Positions 48,311-59,885 of a stretch of DNA of 64,000 bases are shown here, piece after piece. The stretch is from Isoetes taiwanensis. Its lineage: Eukaryota > Streptophyta > Lycopodiopsida > Isoetales > Isoetaceae. How positions within the stretch are numbered: position 1 is the stretch's first letter; the number at the start of each line of letters is the position of its first letter. Below the pieces are notes generated by a model, which saw only the letters and a list, made by a program, of their open reading frames with translations, was not told the DNA's origin and made no database searches. Position numbers and translations under genes: made by a program. Location: contig JAJEKV010000023.1 in assembly GCA_021234155.1 (NCBI GenBank), positions 10,489,141 through 10,553,140 of the forward strand, written 5' to 3'.

Positions 48311-50299
48311 CTGCACCTCTACGTCCTCCACCCATATCGTCAGCCACTGCTCGAGGATGCCAGCCAACAATTTTGCAAAGAGAGAGCTGACCATGATGGT
48401 GCGATAGTTGGCTAGGCAGTGAGGGTCACCTGCCTTGTATATGGGCACAGGTCTATTAGTAGTCCACTGTTGGGGGAAGCCTTCTTGCAATGCCTTATTC
48501 AATAGTGTTGTGAGGACAGGCACCATTGGGGGCCCAGTCCACTTGAAAGTTCTGACTGCATGCCATCCAGATCTGCTGCCTTCCCATTAGCGAGGCGTTG
48601 TAGGCCCATTATGACATCCCCCTCTGTAATGACAAGTGCTAAGCCCATTGGCGGAGGTACTGCTGCCTGACCCCCCAATGGATCATAAAGATGTTGTACC
48701 CATTGCTCCGAGGTGATGTTTCCTGTGGGCTGTGCAGGCTTGCTCAACACCCTTCGCCAGAATGTCCAGGGATGATGATTCAGGAGACCGAACATTTGTT
48801 GCTAGTGTTCTGCGGGGTATCTGGCTTTCTTGGTCTTGAGAAAAGAGTGGTATTGACTGACGGCCTATGGGCAGATGGTGGGGTCAAAGACTTGTCGAAG
48901 CCAACATTTCATCTCTCTACATTCATCATTAAACTAGCGGCTGCAGGGGAAGGTGGTAGCTCCGGAAGGCCTCTGTTAGCGGCCTCTCCCCAAGCATCTG
49001 TCACCGGCCGTCAGAAGGAGCTGAGTCAGCTGGGCAGTCTGCTGTTGAAGTGTGGGAAGCTGCAATGTTCCCTCCAGATCTTGCTCAAGCATCCGGGCAT
49101 AGGTCTTTGCACGGTCATAATCCAAACGCAGCCGGGGCACATGGGGTGCTGAGGCAATGGTCGCGCCAGTGGCCTGCCAGCCTATATGCAGGAATAGGGG
49201 CTGGTGGTCTGAGTCTACTTCCTCGTCCCGATTGTCGGTTCCAACGTTGAAATGGGTAATCAGGTGCAGAGCTTGCTCTTCTGCCAGTAAGTAATCCACC
49301 ACACGGGTGCCACCTCCCTGGTTTCCCTGTCTACAAGTGCAGCGGCTGGAGGACAGCCAGTGTGCTAGGCCATTGCAAATGACCAAGTCAAAGATACTGC
49401 CTAGCAACAATAACTACCTGCTATAGCGTGTCACCTGGCTGTCATCTGATGTCCTTGGCCAAGCCACCTCTGTGGGGTCTAGCTGCAATACATCCTCAGC
49501 GAGGGGTTCAAATTTTGGGATCTTCCCGGCCCCTGTGTGTGCATTAAAGTCTCCAAGCAACATGAGCTTGCCCAATTGTTTGTGCTACTGTATGTCATCA
49601 TATAGATCGACATAGGGTTGCAGCCTGTCCATATCCAAGTGGGTGTGGTAGAAGTTGCTCTCGGCATGTGGAAAGTAGCAGGCCGCCACAAAGAGGGGGC
49701 TGCCACCACAGTTCTGCACGCGCACCCACGGGTATCTATTGTGCTTGTCAGTCTTGCACAAGAAAACTGATTGTGCCAAGGCTGTCTAGTAGTAGCAGGC
49801 GACCCCCCCATGTCCCCGCTTTCCCGTGCATTCATTGAAGATGGAGTGGCGCTGGTATCCCGGCAAGTCGAGTAGCATGTGTCCAGCATGCTCCCATGTT
49901 TCTATGAGAAAGATGAGGTCCATATCGGCGGCAACTAAGTTGAGACTGTCACCCTTCTGCCATGGGAAGCCCCAGCAATTCCAAGAGACGATGCACAGGC
50001 ACAATCCCTATTTGCTGGCAGGAGCTACAAGTACAAATCCGGTGGTGGCGGCACAAGGGGTGGTGGGAGATGTGGTGGCAGTATGTGGCGTGGCAGTAGT
50101 AGCATGTGTGGCCACTGGAGTTGGGATCCCATCAGAAGGGCCTCGAGTGTTCGAGGTGCCTGCATCAGCATTTGGTCGCTGAAAGACCTGTATCCTTCCC
50201 TGGACCAGTCCCGCTGCTCCTCCCTATTTGTGGAAGTTCCTGACTTTTTCCAACTCGCACCTGCGGCTGCCTGTTGTGCAAGAGCACAGATCCCGGTCA

Positions 50300-51316
50300 A
50301 CGTACAAGGCGATCCCCTTCAACTGCCTTTCCTGTTGCAGGATGGCTGCTCGTCTTGCGCGTCCCTGACTGTGAAAGTGACCACCCGTAGGCGGTCAAGG
50401 CGCTGAGCTCCATGGCTGCTCGCCCTAAAAGTTTGTACAGACACCTGGAATGTCATCTGGTCCAAGATCTATGTCTGGAGCTGGGCAATAGGGTGCTCTC
50501 CTGTCTTTTCTGTCAGGCCACACACCACCACATTGTGGCTCCTGCGTCTCTGCTCCTGGAGCTCTAAAGCTGCCGCGATAGGTGCTAGTTGTGGTGTGCG
50601 GGACATAGGTTGTGGCCTGTGCTGGGGTGGTGGTGGCATGGGGCGGCTTGGTGGTGCAACATTGGGCATCCCGGTTGACGTCTTGTAGGTTGCGGGGCAT
50701 ATGGGACTGACTTGTCCTATGTTGCGTCTTCTGCTTTCTAAAGTCGGGAGCTCAGCTCCTGCCTTGCCAGTTATTGTGTTCATTGCCACAATTGTTCATG
50801 GACCTCTGCATAGAGGCCCTTGCCTTGCTAGGCAACGACAGCCTGAAACTCCTGCACCTCCTGGTCTCGTGTCACGACCCTACTTAGAAGAGTTCTCAGC
50901 TCTGCCTGACTTGCTTCAAAGGCGGCCTGGATGCTTCGTATCATGGTGGTGGCCTCCTCAACTTCTGATTGGAGGTGGGAGATGGTTGCCATTGTCTCCT
51001 GCTCAACACGCTGCTTGTCTTGTGTCTGGGCTTCTATGATGACGGAGAGGGAGTCCATGCGGGCTCGCAGGTCAGCAAGACCCTGCTTCTCCACCTCTGA
51101 TTAGGTTATGGCTTCCACGGTAGTGGCCAGGGAGTCCAGTCGGGCCTGCATTTCAGTGAGCTCCTGCCTTCCCTGTTGCCTCTCAAAGTGTGAGAAGCAG
51201 AGACCGTCCTCCATCTGTTGTGCGCGGCCCTCCAGCTCTGCAGTCCGCTCGTCAGCTGCCTTCTCATCACATGGGGTACTGAGGACTGTATCTTTGCTGC
51301 TAGACATGCGATTCAT
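50300..51316 (-). pseudogene. LINE-B ORF1: coiled-coil RNA-binding protein, broken
   Basis: The ATG at 51,316 starts MNRMSSSKD. Long helical, heptad-like stretches follow (about 51,300-50,830, rich in Glu, Gln and Leu), then a Pro-rich linker with many PPP runs. A block RRRSHNVVVCGLTEKTG near 50,510-50,560 matches the start of the RNA-recognition fold in L1-type ORF1. A final VTFTVRDA-like segment near 50,360 matches the C-terminal domain. Stops and shifts (for example near 51,101 and 50,828) split it. The role in intact relatives is to bind LINE RNA as an oligomer. Confidence 0.65.
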
Positions 51317-51639
51317 GCACTATTATTTGCAACGCCGACCTGGAGCTGGCTCCAAGGCTCTGCCAGTGCTAGGTTCACAGTGGGACCGAGCAACCACCCT
51401 CACCCTGATTGGGCTTTGGCCCGGGCCTCCCTCTTCATGGAAGAGGAAGCTTCTCCCTTATGCATGATGTCGGATCGGGGCCATTTCTGGGGAACCCTTC
51501 AGCTTGGTCATCCCAATCGAGGTTGTCATGTGTGTAACTAGTAGATGGCGGGGGCACCTAGGCAGCAAACTAGGTCTGGGCCTGGGGCTGAATGTATCTC
51601 CTTCCAAGTCGGGAGTTGCATGTATGGCCATGGCAAGCA

Positions 51640-52165
51640 CACAACCCGGAAAAATGCCAATTTGAGCACAAAAACAAAGCCAAGCATGCAGCTATCATAC
51701 GCCATTGGAAAGATCTTTGAACCAGCTTTCCAACGAGCCCAGACAAAAATCTGACACCAGATGTGTGAGATACAGCCCATCGAAGTGTCTACAGGCTGCC
51801 ACAGAAACCCTAGCACACAGCCCAAAAAAATGCCGATTTAAGCACTGAAACAAAGCCCAACATGTAGGCACCTTTGCAAAGATCTCGAAACCAGCTTTCC
51901 AATAAACCCAAGCAAACTTTGACACCAGATGTGTGAGATATAGCCCGCCGAAGTGTCTACCAGCTGCCACAAAAACCCTAACACACAGCCCAAAAAAGTG
52001 CCGATTTGAACACTGAAACAAAGCCAAGCATGCAGGTACTCTACACCATTGGAAAGATCACTGAACCAGCTTTCCAACAAGCCCAAGGACACGAAAATCT
52101 GGTACCAGATGTGAGAGATATGACCGATCAAAATTCTGCTATAGAAACCCTAAGCACAAACCCGA
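51640..52165 (-). repeat. Three tandem ~170-bp monomers in the LINE-B 5' leader
   Basis: Units begin about 51,650, 51,826 and 51,990. Each contains AACCAGCTTTCCAA, ACACCAGATGTGTGAGA-like and AAACCCTA segments in the same order. They lie upstream of ORF1, where mouse L1 carries its promoter monomers. The same array is duplicated at 61,923-62,440. Confidence 0.75.
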
Positions 52166-52265
52166 TACATGTAGTCCTCTCCATTCAAGATGGCGCCGAC
52201 CAAAGACTGCGTGATCAAGCAGAGAATTGCATAGGTGAGAACTGCACATGATGAGAAGAGGATTG

Positions 52266-52502
52266 TTGGAAGAAGGAAAATTTACCAGAATAATCTTAAT
52301 TGCTGACTTCATTCCCAAAAAGCCTTTTATATTTTTTAAATTCCGAGAATGCCATTAATTCTTAAGTATTTTCCCAAATAGCCTTTGTATTTTATAAATT
52401 ACCAAAAATCATGTTTTCACAATAGATGACCATTCTTTACACAGGAAAGTGTTTCTTACAGATCACAATAATCACATCAAGGCAAAATATACAATGGAAA
52501 TA
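52266..52502. mobile_element. Left arm of the Mutator-like element, cut off by LINE-C
   Basis: Nearly identical to 62,548-62,784. It ends at the LINE-C tail. Confidence 0.75.
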
Positions 52503-52686
52503 GAATAGAATAGAATAGAATAGAATAGAATACATTAATGTCCCTTGTGCGGTGAGGCCCCTGGACTTGTGTAGCATGGGCGAGCTCCCTAAAAGGGTGC
52601 TGCTAGCACATCACGCTGTTATAGTGTAGCCTTTTCTGAAGGCTGACTTTTTCCTTTTAATACCAGCATCCCGCTTTACTTGCAAC

Positions 52687-52880
52687 TTTTGTCAAGCCAA
52701 TTGTGTTGCAATCACAATTACTAGTCTTCAAAAGTATACATCTTATGCTCTCTTGTTCAAGCCGATTGTGCTGCAGACACAATCACTAGTCTACCAAGAG
52801 GCATTCCCTATCTAGTATACCATGTTCAAGCCGGTTATGTTGCAATCGTAGTCACTAATCTACCATGGGTATACACAACA
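52687..52880 (-). repeat. Three ~68-bp repeats with hairpins in the LINE-C 3' UTR
   Basis: The phrase TCAAGCC..TT..GTTGCAATC recurs near 52,692, 52,757 and 52,827. The first two units contain clear stem-loops: ATTGTG-TTGCAAT-CACAAT (52,700-52,718) and GATTGTG-CTGCAGA-CACAATC (52,764-52,784). The third has lost pairing. Confidence 0.7.
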
Positions 52881-53132
52881 AAAGTATCTATTCTTTATTC
52901 CAAATAAAGAAATTCAACTTAGGAACTTTACCCTTAAGTCTGTCCCATAGGAAACAATTTGAGATTCCGCATCCAAATTTTGTGTCCATATCCCTGACAG
53001 CTTGTATGTAAAGTGTCAGTGCAGGCAGTTGCCTTTTTTCTCAAGGCTTCTTGGCCGTGCAGTGATGCGTCGTTATCAATCAGCTTTTAGCTGAGCAATT
53101 TGTGCGGGGCTTTATGACCCATTTTGTACGGA

Positions 53133-56100
53133 TCATATTACGAACCCTCTTTCACTGTGTACTTCTCTGTGTCTGGTCGTCATTCTTTGGATCGCGTCTG
53201 CCAAATCCCGTAGTGATTCTGTCATCGTCATCAGCCTGTGGACTGGTTCCCCCCACCTTATATTTCTATATCTGTCCCTGATGTCTCCGTAGATCGGGCA
53301 GTCATTAATCATATGATTCTCATCCTCTATTTTCCCCCCATCACAGATTCTGCATATCCTGTCCTCCTTGTCTACCCCTCTCCACCTGTCTTTTTCGATT
53401 CTTAGATCATGACTTCCCATCCTGAATCTGGCCAGGATGTCCCTTATGTTTTTCCCCAATATGTTAACCCGGTATATCTGGTGTCCTATTTGTTGATCTG
53501 GATTAAAAACTTGCATGAGCCAGTCTGTCTTGGGTCCTGTATGTCTTTGCAGCCATGCTCTTGTCGCTATGTCTGCCCACTCCTCATTCCACTGCCCTTC
53601 TTCTATTAGGTCACTCAGGTTTAATCCCATCTGTCTGGTCCATGTTGCCACCTCTTTAAACCATCCAATGCTTTCGAGGATGTGTGATTTTGCTGATTCG
53701 GTGATTGCAATGCTGGACCGTTTCTCTTGTATGTCTCCTGCATTGTCTCTGAGCAGGTACCTTATGGTTCTCTCCCATGCTCTCACCTCCATCGGTTTTT
53801 GCCCTGTTTTGAGGACCATGATTGTCAGCGGCGTGTTTGTCCTTACCCTGAATTCCTGTCTGTGCCATTGCCTAAGAATTCCTTCTTGCTTTTCCTAATT
53901 TCTTTCTGTTAGACCTGGCCCCCATGCTTCTGCTCCGTATAACTGAGTGGTGGCTACTGCTGCACTGAATAGGTAACATTTGATGTACCTATCAGTTATT
54001 CTACCCATAAAAGTACCCAGCACTGGGTACTGGGGACTTGCATAAATGTCTCAATAAACAATAAGTTTGAGAGTTGATTCATTCATCTTAGTCTCTAATA
54101 GTATTGCTATGCTCTAATACTATAGATTCACATTTTATTGACCTTCAATTCAAAATTTTTGGATTGATTTTAATGGAAAGAAAAAACAGAAAGTACCAGT
54201 TTTAAAAGTACCCAGTGTAGGTACTTTTGAGGGTTCCAAAAGTGGTACACCGTAGCATGCTTTCACCCGCCTGTTCTTATGTCCAAAGATGACTATCTTA
54301 GTTTTTGCTAGATTTACGGTCAGCCCTGTCTCTTCACAGAATTGTTCTAGAATTTTGAGCAGTCTGTGCATTCCTTTGTTTTTTGTTGCCATCATACTGA
54401 GATCATCCGCATATAGCATTATCGGTACCTTCGTGTCTCCTAGTGTGGGGGCATACTCGTCCCCCTGTCGTTACGCTATGTATCCCCTCAGTAGTGCATC
54501 TATGTATATTCCAAAAGCGAGTTGGGGATAGCGGGCAGCCCCGCTTTACACCCGATTGTCACGCAGTTATCAATTTGTCCTTCTTGTTCCATCTTAGCAT
54601 ACACCTTGTGGTATAGTCTTGCATGATCGATCCTACCATATTTATCGGGGCTTGCATGTCCATCGGTCTTTTTAATGGCTTCTCTCTCGGGATCAGTATC
54701 AAATGCTTTTTCTCGAAATCTACAAAGCAACAGATGATTTTCCTTCCTCGCACTTTGTTACGCTTCTATTAATATCCGAAGAGTCACGAGGTGGTGCGTG
54801 GTTGAGTGTTTTGGTCACGAACCCCGCTTTGCCCTTGTCTCTCATATTTCCTTCTTCGCCCATTTCTTTAGTTTGTTATCCAAGACCTTTCCAAACCATT
54901 TTTAAAAATCGAGCTTACCATTATCGTCCTATAGTTCCCTAGATCTTTTCTATTTCCTGCCTTATGTAGAGGTATGACTCTGTTGTATGTCCATCTGTCT
55001 GGGAGTCCTGTATATATGATGCCATTGAAAATGTTTGTAAACAATGTCGCCAATTTACGTCTCAAAGACACTTCAAAGCCAGTTCCACCGGTCGGTAGTA
55101 TAGATCCGGTGCTTTATGGTTAGCCATCCTGTTTAGGGCTAGCATTACCCCTAGCATGTTGAAGCATGGTTTGTCCGGGTCATGCTGTATTGGTATTGGT
55201 ACCGGAGGTGCCCCCGTCTTATATAATTTGTCCAGGTAACTCTCCCATCCCTCGGTTCCAATGCCATCTTGTTCATTCCTTGCTTTCATATTGCTACCCC
55301 CTCCTTTGTTTTTGAGTCCCCTCCAAAATCTTCGGGGCTGTTTTTTCAGCAATTTTCCCATATATCATTGGTGCTGTAGCAGGTTATTGTATCTTTTCTT
55401 CTTCAGTAATCTTACGTATGCTGCCTTTTCTTCCCGGTATGTCTCCTTTCCCCTGTGTCTTCTTGTTTTCCTCTTGTGCTCTCTACACTCGTCATCATAC
55501 CATACTGAAGCTCTGAATGCCCTGTTCTTCCTAATTTTGATCCTTTTCCCAAACACATCTGTTGCTACCCTTACCATGATGTCATTGAGGGTGTTTCCAT
55601 TATCACTCGTATTGTGTTTTCCCCAATCCCATTTTCCCATTTCCTCCTTGATCATTTGGATGAAGGTTTCTGCGTATTTCTCCTGGAATTGAATCCTCAC
55701 CCTGTCTTTCTTATCCTCCTTTCTTTCTGTGCTATCTTTTTGTGGCGTCCCATCCAGTCTGATTGTTAATTTAATCGGTCTATGGCTTTCCCTTTTCCCA
55801 ATCGGCCATTCTTGTAGCATCAGCCCTTCTATCTTTTCCGCTGCTTGGTCGTTCAAAATTATATAGTCCACTATGCTCTTACCATGTGTGTTTTGGCTCG
55901 TAAAACCTCCCGATCCCCTCCATTTTTTCACGCCATTAGCTATGATCATCCCTGTTGCCGTGCAGACTTCCAACAGTAATTCACCTCTAACATTGACCTC
56001 TGCCTTATCTTCTGTATCTCTCTGCCATTCCTGTGTCCTTGCCGTGTACATTATCTGACCATCTTTCTCATCCGTGTGTGTGCTTTGTGCCTGTTCCTGT

Positions 56101-56560
56101 CTGGTTCTGGCATTTAGATCTCCTACTATAATCATTGGTCCCTGTTCTTTCCATTTCGTTATATTCTCTCCCAGTTCCAGCAATTCTAGCTTATCACTGT
56201 TTGGCGGGTAATATGTAATTATCAGAACTACTTCTTGTTTGTTTTTCAATTGGATATTCAAGACCATATATCTTTTATTGATATCTGAATGTAACATACA
56301 CGCATTGTTAGCTACACTATTCTTTATATAACAAGCCAGACTTGCACTCCCCCTCCCTATCTTGAAATCCCTGTCTTTCCAGCATGTGAACAGCTGGTAT
56401 CCTTCCTTCTCTGGCAGCCTTTTAATGTTATGCTCCCATGTTTCCGCCAAGTATATTATGTCGCAGCCGTGGGCACCTTCTAGTCTTTCTCCATCATCCC
56501 ATGGGTACCCGGTACAGTTCCAGTACCATAATGTCAGCGTCTTTTCCCCCGAGGTTGCTC
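53133..56560 (-). pseudogene. LINE-C ORF2: endonuclease, reverse transcriptase, zinc-finger end; broken
   Basis: The endonuclease is intact in a long frame: TLTLWYWNCTGYPW near 56,540, LAETWEH near 56,440, VGDLNARTRQEQ near 56,110, and SHRPIKLTI near 55,780. Reverse transcriptase pieces follow in shifted frames: MANHKAPDLYYRPVELALKC near 55,110, NRVIPLHKAGNRKDLGNYRTIMVSS near 54,930, CCFVDFEK near 54,730, MLYADDLSMM near 54,410, and FGHKNRRVKACYG near 54,260. A foldback insert interrupts it at about 54,009-54,228. The last frame (53,819-53,133) ends with C-x2-C, H and C residues (CRICDGGKIEDENHMINDC). No active product can be made from this copy. Confidence 0.82.
54009..54228. mobile_element. 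Small foldback/MITE-like insert in LINE-C reverse transcriptase
   Basis: Each end is itself near-palindromic: AGTACCCAGCACTGGGTACT (54,012-54,031) on the left and AGTACCCAGTGTAGGTACT on the right (54,207-54,225). Together they form imperfect inverted ends. The 220-bp, AT-rich interior splits LINE-C coding sequence. No clear target duplication is visible. Confidence 0.5.
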
Positions 56561-56704
56561 CTTCGGGGTCTCCATGTTCTCTATACCATTGCCTGTTCTC
56601 CTTGGTCTTCCCCTGGTCTTCATTGTCGGGGTTGGCCCTCCGAACCCTGCTTGTGTTGCTCGCTCTTCGTTTCCCCCGCTTCCGCTTCTTCCTATTGCTC
56701 TGTT

Positions 56705-57603
56705 CTAGTTTCCTTCTACCGTGATTGCTCTCAGTGCTCCCCCCTGCAGTCTGTTCTCCAGCCCCTGTTGTATGGACTTCAGGGGGTGTATGTTTTCCTT
56801 TTCTGCTTCCGTTGGTTTTGCTATCCCCTGCAACCCAACTGTCTGTTCTTGCGGTTGAGTCGCTTGCTCTCTTACCCTCTTGTGTATGTAGACTTTGCCA
56901 TTCTTGACCCCCGCCTGTATCTCTGCTTGGTTCAGCTCCCTTGCTTTGGCCAATTCCATGTGTAACCCCTGTCTCTGCATCACCGTTAAGGACTCCTGCA
57001 CTTTGATTCCATTCCTCAATCTGGATCCCATCCGCAGGATCCTTTCCTTGGTTGCCATGTCTCTCAATGTCAGGTTTATGTGCCTCGATCTCCCCCTCCA
57101 TTGGCCTGATCGGAGGGCTTTGACGATGACGCCCCTGTGTTCGTCTCTATCACTTCTGCAGTAACTCGATATATATCCTCGTTAGGCCTCTCTGCTATCC
57201 CAATTAGCCTAACATCATGCTTAATTTTATTTTGCTCCTCATATTCCATTAAATGTGGCTTTATCCTATCAAATGACTCCCATGCATCCAGCTCAACATT
57301 TGATTTCTCTAATTCAACCAACCTTTGCAGGATCTTTGCTTTCTCCTCTTCGATCTGGTCCATTCTGCGCTGCATTTCCTCGTTCATCTTCTTCACCCCT
57401 CCTACTCTCACGTCCATGCTAGTGATGGCTATTTTGTTGCCGTTGCACGTTTCAGCCAATGCGTTGAGTGCATCCAAGTTCGGGATCTTTGATTCTAGCC
57501 GCTTATCCATCTGTGCCAGGAAGTCCCTAAGGTCCTGTTGGCTCACTGGGGCTCTTGCCGCATCCGATCTCCTCTGCTGGCTGCTGTTGATACTGTCGGC
57601 CAT
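56705..57603 (-). pseudogene. LINE-C ORF1: coiled-coil, L1-ORF1-like, one frameshift
   Basis: The ATG at 57,603 starts MADSINSSQQRR. A long coiled-coil-like stretch (MNEEMQRRMDQIEEEKAKIL and following) is followed by an RNA-recognition-like block (DVRLIGIAERPNEDIYRV). This frame stops at 57,076. The expected C-terminal domain (INLTLRDMATKERILRMGSR, then GLHMELAKARELN) continues in another frame (57,100-56,705), so there is one frame change near 57,080-57,110. The product would be an RNA-binding partner of ORF2. The long frame from 57,101 overlapping it on another phase is ORF2's upstream extension and is probably not coding there. Confidence 0.72.
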
Positions 57604-58104
57604 AGCTCTTGTTTGCAAGAGAACTCTGTGCGGAAAAACTCTGTGGTGGCTCTAGGCAGTGCGCTTGTGCTAGACTCTCACTTGTAAGATAGCCGTCGTC
57701 TCTCCCTAAGACTATATATTTCCTGCTTCTAAACGGTATTTTTATTTAATTACCGTTCTAATTTGAATTTCAAAATTTCAAAAAGGCCATAATTAATTCC
57801 GCCCGTCTCTTTTTATTGTTATTCAACTCCCTTCATCTGTTGCCCAAGGGTGATCCTTTCGGGTTTTTCGAGGCTGATTAGTTGGGTAGATGCCTGTCTG
57901 CATTGATTACATTGGTATTTCGTCCTTTTGAACTTCTGTACTGCTGTATCTCTGCATCTTTGTAGTTCTGTATTTCTGTATTTCTGTGCATGTGCCATTT
58001 TGGTGGGCTGGAATCATGGAACCAGAGGGGGGCCGTACCCGCGCTCCCCTGGTCTATGGCGGGGGGTAAAACCCCTCTGTCCATAATTTCCCCCAATCCA
58101 TAGT

Positions 58105-58480
58105 GTCGGTAATTTCGTCATCTGATGTATTCTTCATACCTCGCTAGAAGTCATATGTTGTTCACAGATATTATAGTGAGTTTTTAGTGGTCCGGGTTAC
58201 CAGTTGGTGGGTCCAGCCCTCGCTATCCTGGTGTACGGCGGAGGCTTGGCCTCACTGTCCCGTAACTTGCTCCCGTCCACCTTTTACTCTGTGTTGACAG
58301 AAATCGGTAAATGAGGTATTCTTCATACCCCGCTGAATAAGTCATATGTCGTTCTCCAGGTGCTAGCGAGTTTTTGGTGGTCTGGGTTACCAGTTGGTGG
58401 GTCTAGCCCTCGCTATCCTGGTGTACGGCGGAGGCATAGCCTCTCTGTCCCGTAGCTTGCCCCGTCCGCCTTTTACTCTG
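58105..58480. repeat. Two tandem ~195-bp units upstream of LINE-C ORF1
   Basis: Units starting near 58,105 and 58,304 share GTATTCTTCATACC, GGGTTACCAGTTGGTGGGTC, and CCTCGCTATCCTGGTGTACG in the same order, with about 85-90% identity by eye. A more distant third unit may lie at 57,990-58,090. They may be LINE 5' promoter monomers. Confidence 0.7.
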
Positions 58481-59438
58481 AAGTTCTTTTGTTCTTTGTG
58501 TGTACCTTCAACGGTCCCACCTTACTTGTACCCTTACGAGGCTTGTTCCGCATGGCATAGTATCCTTGTCTCTTGCCTATCTGTCACTTATCTGTCGCCC
58601 CTCATCTTGTATTTCCCTTGGTTTCGACGTGTTCGCCACCCTTTTCGTTCTGAGTCGATATCTCCCACGGTATGGTCCATTTTCTCTAATTTTTGTGTGG
58701 TATCTTTTCTGTTCTATTGCCCAATGTAACCCGGCGTCGCCTGTAATGCTTTCCTACCTTGTATAGATATCCGCTGGTGTAACTTATCAGCATTATACTC
58801 CCTCAATAACCCCCCAGTAATCCCTATTATGTTCTATATTGTCAGAATCCATAATTTCCCATAATTGGCCATAACTTCCCATATATTCGTGCATTGTCTC
58901 CGTAGGATATAATACTCTGGATCGGAATCAATTCATCACTGAGGTATTTTTAAGAATACACAATGAAGCTATTTTACCAGCGACAGATATTACTTCAGAT
59001 TTTCTTCATTCAGAAATTCTCTTAGCAGAGATAATACATATGTATCCATATATCATTGAAAACATTTTCAAGCATTCAGCTATGCTTAATGCTTAATGCA
59101 TTCCTTTCCCTCAATTGACATGTCTCCTTTCTCCCTGCTCAGCCGAGGGCTGCTACAGACTAACCATCCTATTGACTGAGATTGCACTTAAAGCAGGAGC
59201 TAAAGATAACTGATTTAAAACAGAAGATGAGCATAGAACTATTAGAAAGACAAAAAGATATTAAGCCTACTCCCTAAACTTATCCCCCTCGGGCCTCTTC
59301 CATCTTCCTTTCTTCCCGCCTCCTCCTTGCTGCATCATTCCTTATCTTTTTACTTCTTCTATTTCTTTTCCGTTGAAGTCTCCCCGATTTTGGTCACCTT
59401 TTCCAGGTTCCTGTGCATGTACGCTTGACATAGAAAAT

Positions 59439-59885
59439 CTACAGGGTTTTTCTCGCAACAAAAATGTATATTTTACCATAGTCAGCAATCATGAGGCTAT
59501 GCTGGTATCTCTTTTCTTTTTGTATGGCTCCATACATTTGCAGTCTATTGAAGCACTGCATTACTCGATCTAGATCTTGTCTTCGGACTGTGTCATTCTT
59601 GTCGGAAAGAACCCCCAGAACATCCAAAAGTTGAAGACTATACCCTGAATCCTTCATCGCCTGTGCATGGTGGATTCGGTCGCAGTACAAGCAGTGAACG
59701 CGCCCACAGTTAATGCATGATCCCAAACCTTTACCCAGGCAGAGGCACTCCGGGTCGCAGATGCACCATGGATTCAAGTCTTCAAGGTCCGGATTGTATG
59801 GCACAGTGAGATTTCCAGGTACTCCTGATCTCGGCCGCTTCCTATCCCCATCTTCTTCCCTGGCAATCCTTTTCCCCTTATCCAT
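59439..59885 (-). CDS. Cysteine-rich putative zinc-binding protein, 148 residues, unknown
   Basis: The ATG at 59,885 gives MDKGKRIAREEDGDRKRPRS, a basic nuclear-localisation-like start. A dense metal-binding pattern follows: C-x-C-x3-C-x-C, eight residues later C-x2-C-x4-C-x2-C, and then two adjacent histidines (about residues 33-65). The C-terminal half is helical (LQLLDVLGVLSDKND, then RVMQCFNRL). I do not recognise the family. In the same strand an ATG near 60,030 opens a short Ser/Pro-rich frame that stops before joining, so an N-terminal exon or a frameshift is possible. It lies 1.8 kb upstream of LINE-C ORF1 on the same strand and may be an extra LINE frame or a captured host exon. Confidence 0.4.
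   Translation of the reverse strand: MDKGKRIAREEDGDRKRPRSGVPGNLTVPYNPDLEDLNPWCICDPECLCLGKGLGSCINCGRVHCLYCDRIHHAQAMKDSGYSLQLLDVLGVLSDKNDTVRRQDLDRVMQCFNRLQMYGAIQKEKRYQHSLMIADYGKIYIFVARKTL

Larger units (their letters stand above)
48311..52265 (-). mobile_element. LINE-B, 5' half (5' leader, ORF1, endonuclease, start of reverse transcriptase)
   Basis: Reading on the - strand: tandem leader monomers (52,165-51,640), ORF1 from ATG 51,316, endonuclease from about 50,004, and reverse transcriptase to 48,311. Endonuclease motifs are IVSWNCWGFPW, LIETWEH, LLGDFNAHTG near 49,550 and SDHQPLFLHI near 49,200. Reverse transcriptase shows PVPIYKAGDPHCLANYRTIMVSSL near 48,390-48,450 and ends at WVEDVEVQ where the gypsy element was inserted. 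Frameshifts are common. It is the same family as LINE-A and a relative of LINE-C. The 5' limit is approximate. Confidence 0.82.
50730..52502. repeat. 1.77-kb duplication beside LINE-C, left copy
   Basis: Matches 61,003-62,784 at about 97-98% by eye. It covers LINE-B ORF1 start, leader monomers and the left arm of the Mutator-like element, and ends exactly where the LINE-C tail begins. Confidence 0.85.

Noticed and set aside
51640-52165. CRISPR-like or satellite array
   Set aside because: Only three long units without short direct repeats and spacers; position and orientation fit a LINE leader.
52186-52200. CAAGATGGCGCC as a YY1-type LINE promoter site
   Set aside because: YY1 control is described for mammalian L1; one short match on the opposite strand in a plant element is not enough.
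55365-57101. One 578-residue protein for LINE-C
   Set aside because: Only the part after about 56,560 matches the endonuclease. The upstream part overlaps the ORF1 C-terminal domain in another phase and looks like a chance extension.
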